A stretch of 16,812 nucleotides of DNA from Solimonas sp047605265 (GTDB taxonomy: Bacteria > Pseudomonadota > Gammaproteobacteria > Nevskiales > Nevskiaceae), in NCBI GenBank assembly GCA_047605265.1, contig JASGFY010000066.1, forward strand, positions 1-16,812. The letters are read 5' to 3'. Made by a program: the position numbers and the translations under genes. This document shows positions 9,000 through 15,602 of the stretch, piece by piece (position 1 is the first letter of the stretch; the number at the start of each line of letters is the position of its first letter). The notes under the pieces were generated by a model. It saw only the letters and a list, made by a program, of their open reading frames with translations, ran no database searches and was not told the origin of the DNA.

Positions 9000-9242
9000 G
9001 TGAGCCGCCGTCGGCGATCGCCGGCGGCCGTGCGCCACGCCTGGTTCGGAGCGATGGGCACCGCGATCGTCCGGCTGGCGCTGATCCTGCTGGCGACGCT
9101 GGCGGCCTATCTGCATCGCGCGCATCCGCTGGACGATCCGGCGGCGATCCGCTCGTTCAGCGCCGGCGCCGACGAGCCGGATCTCAATCACGACGGCACC
9201 GAGGCGCGCGACATCGACAACGACGGCGTGCCGGAACTCTAG
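9000..9242 (+). CDS. Small membrane-anchored protein with two calcium-loop-like Asp motifs
   Basis: The protein has 80 aa from a GTG start. A basic N-terminus (MSRRRRSP) and one hydrophobic helix (TAIVRLALILLATLAAYL, about residues 21-38) suggest a single-pass inner-membrane protein or uncleaved signal anchor. The C-terminus contains DLNHDGTEARDIDNDGVPEL, two DxNxDG-type loops like those of EF-hand, dockerin or thrombospondin type 3 repeats. It ends 16 bp before the convergent end of ilvD. It is short and has no clear ribosome-binding site, so coding status is probable rather than certain. Confidence 0.5.
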   Translation: MSRRRRSPAAVRHAWFGAMGTAIVRLALILLATLAAYLHRAHPLDDPAAIRSFSAGADEPDLNHDGTEARDIDNDGVPEL

Positions 9243-9243
9243 G

Positions 9244-9260
9244 GACGCGCTGCCCGCGTC
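9244..9260. terminator. Hairpin in the convergent gap between the small ORF and ilvD
   Basis: GACGCG and CGCGTC form a perfect 6-bp stem around a 5-nt loop and span the gap between the two convergent genes, overlapping the first bases of the ilvD stop codon. No T-run follows on either strand, so it is only a weak candidate for a bidirectional terminator. Confidence 0.3.
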
Positions 9261-11106
9261 AGCCTTCGAGCTTCGCGCGGTCGCGCACGGCGCCCTTGTC
9301 GGCGCTGGTCGCGAACGCGGCGTAGGCCTTCAGGGCGACCGTCACCTTGCGCGCGCGCGGCGCGGCCGGCTTCCAGCCCCTGGCGTCCTGCGCGGCGCGG
9401 CGCTTGTCCAGCGTCGCAGCGTCGACGTCGAGATCGATGCGGCGGTTCGGGATGTCGATGGCGATGGCGTCGCCGTCCTCGATCAGGCCGATCGCGCCGC
9501 CTTCGGCCGCTTCCGGCGAGACGTGGCCGATCGACAGGCCCGAGGTGCCGCCGGAGAAGCGGCCGTCGGTCAGCAGCGCGCACGATTTTCCGAGGCCCTT
9601 CGACTTCAGATAGCTCGTCGGGTAAAGCATCTCCTGCATGCCGGGGCCGCCGCGCGGGCCTTCGTAGCGGATGACGACGACGTCGCCAGCCTTCACGCGA
9701 TCGCCGAGGATCGCTTCGACCGCGGCGTCCTGGCTCTCGAACACCACGGCGGTGCCCTTGAACTGGAGAATGCTGTCGTCGACGCCGGCGGTTTTGACGA
9801 TGCAGCCGCGCTCGGCGATGTTGCCGTAGAGCACGGCGAGGCCGCCGTCGGCGCTGTACGGCGTCCGCGCGCTGCGGATGCAGCCCTTGGCGCGATCGAG
9901 GTCGAGCGCGTCGTAGCGGCAGGACTGCGAGAACGCCTGCTGCGTCGGGATGCCGGCCGGGCCGGCGCGGAAGAAGGTGTGCACGGCCTCGTCCTGCGTG
10001 CGCACGATGTCCCACTGGTCCAGCGCTTCGGCGAGCGTGGCGCCGTGCACGGTCGGCACGTCGGTAGCGAGCAGGCCGGCGCGGTCGAGTTCGCCGAGGA
10101 TCGCCGTTACGCCGCCGGCGTGGTGCACGTCTTCCATGTGGTAGTGGCTCGACGGCGCGACCTTGCACAGCGTCGGCACGCGGCGCGACAGGCGGTCGAT
10201 GTCCCGCATCGTGAAGTCGACTTCGCCTTCCTGCGCGGCGGCGAGCAGGTGCAGCACGGTGTTGGTCGAGCCGCCCATGGCGATGTCCAGCGACATCGCG
10301 TTCTCGAACGCCGCCTTGGTGGCGATGTTGCGTGGCAGGACGCGCTCGTCGCCGTCCTGGTACCAGCGCTTCGCCAGTTCGACGATGCGCCGGCCGGCGC
10401 GGCGGAACAGCTCCTCGCGGTCGGCGTGCGTCGCCACCAGCGAGCCGTTGCCCGGCTGCGACAGGCCGAGCGCCTCGGTCAGGCAGTTCATCGAGTTGGC
10501 GGTGAACATGCCCGAGCACGAGCCGCAGGTCGGGCAGGCCGAGCGCTCGATCTGCGCGACGTCGGCGTCGGAGATCTTGCTGTCGGCGGCGGCGACCATC
10601 GCGTCGACCAGATCGAGCGGGATCGGCTTGTCGCTGCCGGCGAGTTTGGTCTTGCCGGCCTCCATCGGGCCGCCGGAGACGAAGATCACCGGAATGTTCA
10701 GGCGCAGCGCCGCCATCAGCATGCCGGGCGTGATCTTGTCGCAGTTCGAGATGCAGACCAGCGCGTCGGCGGTGTGCGCGTTGCACATGTACTCGACGGC
10801 GTCGGCGATCAGCTCGCGCGAGGGCAGCGAGTAGAGCATGCCGTCGTGGCCCATCGCGATGCCGTCGTCGACGGCGATCGTGTTGAACTCCTTGCCGACG
10901 CCGCCGGCCTTCTCGATCTCGGAAATGACCAGCTGGCCGAGATCCTTGAGGTGGACGTGGCCGGGCACGAACTGCGTGAACGAGTTGGCGACCGCGATGA
11001 TTGGCTTGCCGAAGTCGCCTTCCTTCATGCCGGTCGCGCGCCAAAGCGCGCGGGCACCGGCCATGTTGCGGCCGGCGGTGCTGGTGCGGGAGCGGAGGGT
11101 CGGCAT
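9259..11106 (-). CDS. ilvD: Dihydroxy-acid dehydratase (IlvD)
   Basis: The protein has 615 aa, the length of E. coli-type IlvD. It converts 2,3-dihydroxy-isovalerate and 2,3-dihydroxy-3-methylvalerate to the 2-keto acids leading to valine, leucine and isoleucine, in the cytoplasm and with an iron-sulfur cluster. Diagnostic stretches are NSFTQFVPGHVHL (41-53), VDDGIAMGHDGMLYSLPSRE (79-98), CISNCDKITPGM with Cys122-Asp-Lys (118-129), ACPTCGSCSGMFTANSMNC (cluster cysteines about 191-197), GGSTNTVLHLLA, and a C-terminal RFSGGTSGLSIGHVSPEA. The start at ATG 11106 (MPTLRSRTST) aligns with family members; the longer open frame upstream would enter the intergenic region. The gene is divergent from a LysR regulator that may control it. 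Confidence 0.98.
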   Translation of the reverse strand: MPTLRSRTSTAGRNMAGARALWRATGMKEGDFGKPIIAVANSFTQFVPGHVHLKDLGQLVISEIEKAGGVGKEFNTIAVDDGIAMGHDGMLYSLPSRELIADAVEYMCNAHTADALVCISNCDKITPGMLMAALRLNIPVIFVSGGPMEAGKTKLAGSDKPIPLDLVDAMVAAADSKISDADVAQIERSACPTCGSCSGMFTANSMNCLTEALGLSQPGNGSLVATHADREELFRRAGRRIVELAKRWYQDGDERVLPRNIATKAAFENAMSLDIAMGGSTNTVLHLLAAAQEGEVDFTMRDIDRLSRRVPTLCKVAPSSHYHMEDVHHAGGVTAILGELDRAGLLATDVPTVHGATLAEALDQWDIVRTQDEAVHTFFRAGPAGIPTQQAFSQSCRYDALDLDRAKGCIRSARTPYSADGGLAVLYGNIAERGCIVKTAGVDDSILQFKGTAVVFESQDAAVEAILGDRVKAGDVVVIRYEGPRGGPGMQEMLYPTSYLKSKGLGKSCALLTDGRFSGGTSGLSIGHVSPEAAEGGAIGLIEDGDAIAIDIPNRRIDLDVDAATLDKRRAAQDARGWKPAAPRARKVTVALKAYAAFATSADKGAVRDRAKLEG

Positions 11107-11220
11107 GGCGTCGGTCCTGGGTCCGGGAGTTTTGGGGAGCCTCGGGGCCGCGGATTCTGCGCGCCGTCCTCTATACTGGCAAATACAAAAATTGGTGGTC
11201 CGGTATACGGATTCGCAATA
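11107..11220. promoter_or_regulatory. ilvD-LysR divergent intergenic region with phased ATAC/GTAT motifs
   Basis: These 114 bp separate ilvD (minus) and the lysR gene (plus). The AT-richer part at 11171-11217 contains ATAC at 11173-11176, ATAC at 11183-11186 and the palindrome GTATAC at 11203-11208. The first two are 10 bp apart, one helical turn. LysR-type regulators usually bind such imperfect dyads (T-N11-A) between themselves and the divergent target gene. On the minus strand TATAGA (11170-11175) could serve as a -10 element for ilvD. Assignment as an operator is inference. Confidence 0.4.
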
Positions 11221-12105
11221 GTGGACATCCGCCAGCTGCGCTACTTCGTCGTCGTCGCCGAGGAGAAGAACTTCTCGCGCGCCGCCGGGCGCCTGCACGT
11301 CTCGCAGCCGCCGCTGTCGACGCAGGTCAAGGCGCTCGAGGAAGAGCTTGGCGTGCACCTGTTCCGGCGCAGCAACCGCGGCGTCGCGCTGACCGCCGCC
11401 GGGCAGGTGTTCTACGACGAGGTGCGCCTCGTACTGCGCCGGCTCGAACAGGCGTGCCTCAAGGCGCAGAGCGCCGGCCGCGGCGATGTCGGTCTGCTGG
11501 CGATCGGTTTCGTGTCGATCGTTGACTATGGCGTGCTGCCGCCGGCGCTGAAGCGCTTCCGCGCGCAGTTTCCCGGCGTCGAGGTCGAACTGCACGAGTT
11601 CACGACCGACGCGCAGATCAAGGAGATCCGCGCCGGCCGCCTCGATCTGGGCATCGGCATCGGCCCGGTCGACGAGCCCGATCTCGCGTTCGAGGCGATC
11701 TGGCACGAGAAGCTCGTGCTCGCCGCGCCGGCCGGCCACCCGCTGGCGCGCGGCGACGGGCCGGTCCCGCTCGCCGCGTTCGCCAGCGAGCGCTTCATCA
11801 TCACGCCGCGCGACGTCGCCTCCGGCCTGCACGACCTGATCGTCGAGACCTGCCGCGCGCACGGCTTCGCGCCGCGCATCACGCAGCGTGCGCGGCAGAT
11901 GCAGACCATCATCAGCCTCGTCGCCAGCGGCATGGGCTTCGCGATCGTGCCGGAATCGGTGCGCCACCTGAAGCGCGGCGGCGTGCAGTACCGCAGCCTG
12001 CGCGGCGTCGGCGCGCGCATCGAACTCGGCATCCTGCGGCCGCGCAACGACGCCAACCCGCCAGCCGAACGCTTCGTCGCCGTGCTTAAGGACGCCGCGA
12101 CCTGA
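11221..12105 (+). CDS. LysR-family transcriptional regulator
   Basis: The protein has 294 aa. It starts MDIRQLRYFVVVAEEKNFSR, the canonical LysR opening, from a GTG. The winged helix-turn-helix covers about residues 18-60 (NFSRAAGRLHVSQPP, then ELGVHLFRRSNRGVALTAAG). A linker helix (residues about 65-90) leads into a periplasmic-binding-protein-like effector domain. That domain includes GFVSIVDYGVLPPALKRF, DLGIGIGPVDEPDLAF and a C-terminal VASGMGFAIVPESV. It resembles the BenM/CatM/CbbR-like part of the family, but the effector cannot be named. Its position divergent from ilvD suggests regulation of ilvD and of itself. The ribosome-binding site is weak (GGA about 10 nt before the GTG). Confidence 0.9.
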   Translation: MDIRQLRYFVVVAEEKNFSRAAGRLHVSQPPLSTQVKALEEELGVHLFRRSNRGVALTAAGQVFYDEVRLVLRRLEQACLKAQSAGRGDVGLLAIGFVSIVDYGVLPPALKRFRAQFPGVEVELHEFTTDAQIKEIRAGRLDLGIGIGPVDEPDLAFEAIWHEKLVLAAPAGHPLARGDGPVPLAAFASERFIITPRDVASGLHDLIVETCRAHGFAPRITQRARQMQTIISLVASGMGFAIVPESVRHLKRGGVQYRSLRGVGARIELGILRPRNDANPPAERFVAVLKDAAT

Positions 12106-12130
12106 CGCTCAGGCGCAGAACCGCATCGCC

Positions 12131-12136
12131 TACAAT
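12131..12136 (+). promoter_or_regulatory. -10 element of the truncated tRNA-Arg gene
   Basis: TACAAT lies 9 bp before the first base of the tRNA fragment, as expected for a stable-RNA promoter. No good -35 hexamer is found at 16-18 bp; the upstream sequence lies at the end of the lysR gene. Confidence 0.5.
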
Positions 12137-12145
12137 GCACGCCAT

Positions 12146-12179
12146 GCGCCCGTAGCTCAGCTGGATAGAGCAACGGCCT
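12146..12179 (+). pseudogene. 5' half of a tRNA-Arg gene, truncated at the anticodon
   Basis: The sequence folds as the first 33-34 nt of a tRNA: acceptor 5' strand GCGCCCG, TA, D-stem GCTC/GAGC with loop AGCTGGATA, then the 5' anticodon stem ACGGC and loop bases CT. Homology then stops; no 3' anticodon strand, T-arm or acceptor 3' strand follows. The sequence is typical of proteobacterial tRNA-Arg, and the ACGGC-CT context fits the UCU isoacceptor, although the anticodon itself is lost. The break falls after position 33, inside the anticodon loop, a known crossover location for tyrosine recombinases. It marks the left border of the AT-richer accessory region. Confidence 0.85.
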
Positions 12180-12450
12180 AGCCTATGTTCTTTTTTATCT
12201 CTTCTTTGCGGATTCGCCTCTGGCGGCGCGAGACTGTGGTCGAATGGCTTAAATCGCATGAGGAGATTCGCGAGCCAATTCGAAAACAGCCGATAGGCGG
12301 TGGCCTTGGCGGGCCATCGTTAGCTCCATGCCCTGACGGGCGAACGAGAGATCTTGGAAAGGTGCTGCAACGGTTGTTCGGCTTGGCGGCCGGATGATCG
12401 CAGGTCAGTGAATGCAACCATTCAGGACAGTGAAGGAGCTGTCGTTGTTT

Positions 12451-12500
12451 CTCGAAAACCCTCCCGCTCGTACTTTGGCATGGGCGGGAGGTAGTTCGAG
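12451..12500. repeat. 50-bp inverted-repeat hairpin in the gene-free stretch
   Basis: CTCGAA (12451-12456) pairs with TTCGAG (12495-12500), and CCTCCCGC (12460-12467) pairs with GCGGGAGG (12484-12491). The two stems are separated by symmetric 3-nt internal loops, and the apical loop is 16 nt. All 14 pairs are perfect Watson-Crick. No T-run follows, so it is not a simple terminator; a structured RNA, a REP-like element or a recombination/replication site are possibilities. Confidence 0.6.
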
Positions 12501-12643
12501 AATGTCTCCGCGCGATAGCCCCCGACGCCCTGTGCAGCCCGGACGATAGGAGATGGTCCGTGGATCGGTTTAGACCTTCATCACGCTAGAGATTGTATGA
12601 AGCCATGCCACAGTTGCATCGAGTGATTTATTGGACCAATATT

Positions 12644-12664
12644 CCAACGGGGTTTTCGCGTTGG
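12644..12664 (+). promoter_or_regulatory. Small hairpin overlapping the ribosome-binding site of the MACPF-like gene
   Basis: CCAACG (12644-12649) pairs with CGTTGG (12659-12664) around a 9-nt loop. The 3' arm runs into GGGGA (12663-12667), the only Shine-Dalgarno-like stretch before ATG 12675. Folding would partly mask it. Confidence 0.35.
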
Positions 12665-12674
12665 GGATAGCAAC

Positions 12675-14090
12675 ATGTGCACTGCTTGGGGGCGTGTACG
12701 GCTCGGGGCTATAGCTGTAAGGAAGCTTCAGCGGCTAAGCATTGCCGCATCCCTAGTTTTCGGGGCTTCGTTTCCAATATATGCGGCCGAAGATACCGTC
12801 CGCATCGATTACAGCATCAACGATCCCGTTGAACTGGGCTATGGCTGGGACATAGAGCGAGCCCAAAAAAAGAGCCAAGTGTGCGTTGTCTTTAACAAGA
12901 AGCAGGACGACTACAATGACGTAAGCCTCAACTACGACACTGTTGTCGATAACGAATCTCTGACGCGCACACTCGATGTCTCTGTGTCCGCAAGCTATAA
13001 GGCGCTGGCGGGATCAGGAAGCGCGTCGGCGTCATCGTCGAACCAATATAAGTTCTCTACATCTTCTACGTATCTTGCTGTACTTGCAGAAGTGATCCGC
13101 GCGCCAATGTTTGCTGCTCCGGTTGGTGCCGAAGCCGTTGCTACCAACGAGAAGACCCAGGCGTACGTTACGGGTGGCATGGTTGAGTTCACATCCAAGG
13201 CGCTCAAGCTGGTCAACGAGGGAAAGCTCCAGCAGTTTTACGATCAATGCGGAACCGGCTTCGTCTCTGTCATTGTGCCGGGTGCCCGGCTGCGCGGCGT
13301 CCTGGAAGCGCGCGCGACAAGCACCGACGAGCGCAACCAGTTCAATGAGACAGCTTCTGGAGGCGGGGGCGGCGCTTCTCTCAGCGCATCGCTGCAATCC
13401 ACGCTTGCGAAGTTCAACAGCGAATCACGCCTGAACGTCAACGTTAGTGGGCTCGGCGGCAACGATCAGTCCACCGCTACCACGCTCGATACGCTCAATG
13501 CAGCAATCACCAGTCTACCCAAAGACGCTAAGAATCATCCGCGTCCTCTGTACTTCATCGTGCGCGACTACTCGACGCTCCCGCAATGGCAGTCAGGTCC
13601 GCTCTCGCAGAATCTGGCGCCGATGGAAAGTATCGTGCGGGCGTGGCAGCGGATGCAGACCATTGTTGGCTATACATACGAGGTGATGGCGCCGGATTCC
13701 CCGTACTTGCTGCGCCTCGATGCCAACCGCGTTGCTGTGAAGGTGCTTCACGATCGGATTGTGAACAAAGATCTAAAGGAGTTGACGACGCTTGCTCTGA
13801 AGTGTCAGGGCGGAGGAGCGTGCGATCTGGGCCGTTGGGCCACATGGAACGACTACGACTATCGCACTCGGCTGCCCTATAGGGGGTCATGGGCCTCGCT
13901 GGGGATGAAGCTCGACGCTAGTGATCTCGTTGATCGGCTCGCCAATGCACGAGCCCAGCAGTGGATAGAACCGATACGTAGCTACAGACGGCTGCGCTAC
14001 GACGAACTCGTAACCTATGAAGAAATCGACAATCTTGTCACACAGATGAAGGGTCGCATAACCGACTCGCTGAACGCGGCACCTAAGTGA
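12675..14090 (+). CDS. Secreted protein, candidate MACPF/perforin-like pore-forming domain
   Basis: The protein has 471 aa. A signal peptide (residues about 16-38, LSIAASLVFGASFPIYAA) directs export. Residues about 55-140 begin with a Gly-Tyr-Gly motif (LGYGWDIERA) and continue as Ser/Ala-rich strands (LDVSVSASYKALAGSGSASA, then STSSTYLAVLAEV). These look like the cluster before the MACPF signature. QQFYDQCGTGFVSVIVPGAR (186-205) resembles that signature (Tyr-Gly-Thr-His-Phe-Val with downstream Gly), but with Cys for Tyr and Gly for His. A poly-Gly hinge (GGGGGA, about 229-234), a Ser/Leu helix, and SLPKDAKNHPRPLYFIVRDY (280-299) match the order seen in MACPF/SNTX-type proteins. The assignment is by pattern only. 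The gene heads a three-gene operon of exported proteins. Confidence 0.6.
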   Translation: MCTAWGRVRLGAIAVRKLQRLSIAASLVFGASFPIYAAEDTVRIDYSINDPVELGYGWDIERAQKKSQVCVVFNKKQDDYNDVSLNYDTVVDNESLTRTLDVSVSASYKALAGSGSASASSSNQYKFSTSSTYLAVLAEVIRAPMFAAPVGAEAVATNEKTQAYVTGGMVEFTSKALKLVNEGKLQQFYDQCGTGFVSVIVPGARLRGVLEARATSTDERNQFNETASGGGGGASLSASLQSTLAKFNSESRLNVNVSGLGGNDQSTATTLDTLNAAITSLPKDAKNHPRPLYFIVRDYSTLPQWQSGPLSQNLAPMESIVRAWQRMQTIVGYTYEVMAPDSPYLLRLDANRVAVKVLHDRIVNKDLKELTTLALKCQGGGACDLGRWATWNDYDYRTRLPYRGSWASLGMKLDASDLVDRLANARAQQWIEPIRSYRRLRYDELVTYEEIDNLVTQMKGRITDSLNAAPK

Positions 14091-14124
14091 AACTGCAGAT
14101 GCCAAACAGGAAAGAACTATTGTC

Positions 14125-14640
14125 ATGAAGATTAAGATTTATCTTTGCGCGGTCGTTGGCCTTAGCATCTCTGGGATAGCCATTGGCGCGCCGCCGAGCG
14201 TTGACGAAATCAAGAAGTGCGTTGCCGATCGTCTGGAGGCCGTTCGCATTGAATCGGAGCGTGATGTGAGTCTGGGGATCAGCGCGCACTGTGCGCCCGG
14301 GCATAATGAATTATTCAAAGGTTGCGTCGGCAGGGAAACGAAAGATGACCGGTTCCCACTTGCCGCCAAGCCGGGATGGAAACTCGTGGTGGGTTCCGGC
14401 TCCGTTCAACGAACTGGTGGCGACACTCCTAGTCGTACGGGGGTCGAACTCGCCGCTCAGGATGCCGGTAGCGTTGTAGGCCGTGCGTGGTGTAATGGAC
14501 ATGGATGTGGCGGTGAGGGCGCCGTACATGTCGATGGCTTGGTAAAAGCGCGCGAGCGAAGGATTATGACGGAGAGCGATCAGAACGAGGCCTTGGGTTA
14601 TTGCCTCGACAAGATGCTCCCGGAAACAAAACTGAAGTAA
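14125..14640 (+). CDS. Small secreted protein of unknown function
   Basis: The protein has 171 aa. A clear signal peptide (MKIKIYLCAVVGLSISGIAI, cleavage near GA/PPSV) is followed by a mature domain with six cysteines, in IKKCVADR, SAHCAPGH, FKGCVGRE, RAWCNGHGCGG and LGYCLDKM. These could form disulfides in the periplasm or outside. The ribosome-binding site AGGAAAG is well placed before ATG 14125. It follows the MACPF-like gene by 34 bp in the same operon, so a partner role (stabiliser, adaptor or immunity) is conceivable but not shown. No family is recognised. Confidence 0.7.
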   Translation: MKIKIYLCAVVGLSISGIAIGAPPSVDEIKKCVADRLEAVRIESERDVSLGISAHCAPGHNELFKGCVGRETKDDRFPLAAKPGWKLVVGSGSVQRTGGDTPSRTGVELAAQDAGSVVGRAWCNGHGCGGEGAVHVDGLVKARERRIMTESDQNEALGYCLDKMLPETKLK

Positions 14641-14646
14641 GCGCAC

Positions 14647-15242
14647 ATGAAAATCAGAGCTTGGATCGCGACATGTTTTCTGATTGCGCTGGGGCTTATT
14701 CCGTGAGCCAGTTTAGCCAACATCCTCGATCGGTTGTGCATTCAGAGCTTCGGCGTTAAAGCAACACGGCAGATAAGCGTTGGAGGTGAAGCGTTGGCTT
14801 GCAGAGACGTGGAGCGCTATAGGGAAACAATCTACGCGCACATTGAAGCCTTGGTCGAATCGCCAGTCGCAACCGCGATGAAGAGCCTCAAGGCCGACAT
14901 CGCAGCCATGGAGAAGGAGGTTGCACTCCTTGAACAGGGAGAGTCGGAATTCCCTGCCGTCGATGTCAGCGGCGCGTTCCTCGCAACAATTGGTCTATTA
15001 GCCGTGTTCCGCATCCGCTGGCGCAGAGTGCGCATTGGCAATTGTCGGGAAGGTCCTCGCCAGCTATGGCCCCATCGGAAATATGTCAGACCAATCAGAT
15101 CGCAAGAAGCAGATCGTCACGTATCGCTCATGCAAAGAAGACGTTCGCGCAGCTCAACGATGGGACGTTCGGGACCGGGGCCGATAGGACGGTGACGCAG
15201 TTCAATCAGTTGTGCGCCACCGTTCGCAAAAAATGCCTCTAA
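14647..15242 (+). pseudogene. Decayed third gene of the secreted-protein operon
   Basis: From ATG 14647, 6 bp after the previous stop, the frame reads MKIRAWIATCFLIALGLIP, hits TGA at 14704-14706, and continues in the same frame as ASLANILDRLCIQSF. The stop therefore lies inside a signal peptide that would end at ASLA. The body has a coiled-coil-like helix (MKSLKADIAAMEKEVALLEQ). Near 15001 the sensible reading moves to another frame (with CALAIVGKVLASYGPIGN). Near 15130-15140 it moves to a third (FAQLNDGTFGTGADRTVTQF) that ends at TAA 15240-15242. One nonsense codon and two frameshifts point to a pseudogene. Sequencing error is less likely given three lesions. Function is unknown; originally an exported protein. 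Confidence 0.65.
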
Positions 15243-15508
15243 CATGGGCTGTTCAACGTCGGTAATTGGCTCACGTTATAGGGGGCATACGACGACATTT
15301 CCATAGTCACACCCTGTGCTGACCGAAGCTCCGTCGTAAGCTTCTCCTTCCACAACTGTGAAGGCGGCTATTTCGCCGATAGGATAGTAGGTGAAGGAAT
15401 TCATGTGTTGACGTCGCGGGAAGATTTCCGTGGCGATCGCCCGACATATTTACATGGGCGGGTGGAAACATGGCGCTTTTTACATCGAGATGGCTGTTTG
15501 TCAAGGAT
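15243..15508. other. Gene-free stretch between the decayed gene and tRNA-Arg
   Basis: This is about 270 bp without a credible gene on either strand. ACATGGGC occurs at the start and again near 15451, a short repeat of unclear meaning. No terminator or promoter could be assigned. Confidence 0.5.
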
Positions 15509-15584
15509 TGGCGCGCCCGGAGGGAATCGAACCCCCGACCGGTCGCTTAGAAGGCGACTGCTCTATCCCCTGAGCTACGGGCGC
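15509..15584 (-). tRNA. tRNA-Arg (anticodon UCU), complete with encoded CCA
   Basis: The 76-nt cloverleaf is complete: acceptor GCGCCCG/CGGGCGC, D-stem GCTC/GAGC, anticodon stem GTCGC/GCGAC with loop CTTCTAA (anticodon TCT), variable loop CGGTC, T-stem GGGGG/CCCTC with loop TTCGATT, discriminator G and encoded CCA. A TAAAAT box lies about 15 nt upstream, just after the integrase remnant, and could drive it. It shares acceptor and core with the broken tRNA at 12146 but differs in D-loop and anticodon stem, so it is not simply the missing half. It decodes AGA codons. Confidence 0.95.
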
Positions 15585-15602
15585 ATGCGCTAATCTGGCA
15601 TT

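Larger units (their letters stand above)
12181..12674. other. Gene-free AT-richer stretch at the left end of the accessory region
   Basis: These 494 bp between the broken tRNA and the MACPF-like gene contain no convincing gene. Short open frames on both strands (12185-12397 plus, 12178-12417 minus) have unnatural composition and no ribosome-binding sites. A T-run (12191-12196) follows the tRNA fragment. A strong two-part hairpin (12451-12500) and a small hairpin in front of the next gene (12644-12664) are described separately. Base composition clearly differs from the ilvD side. Confidence 0.6.

Noticed and set aside
9523..11220. Plus-strand open frame continuous with the LysR gene and opposite ilvD
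   Set aside because: Family alignment starts the LysR protein at 11221. The upstream part is an antisense shadow of ilvD.
11107..11967. Minus-strand extension of ilvD upstream of 11106
   Set aside because: It overlaps the intergenic promoter and the LysR gene, and IlvD proteins begin near MPTLRSRTST.
12181..12196. Left tRNA continuing past the anticodon with an internal deletion (AGCC then TATGTTC)
   Set aside because: Four matching bases after the gap are too few, and no T-arm or acceptor 3' strand follows.
12178..12417. Small open frames on both strands just after the broken tRNA
   Set aside because: They have no ribosome-binding sites, unnatural composition and no recognisable homology; most likely chance frames.
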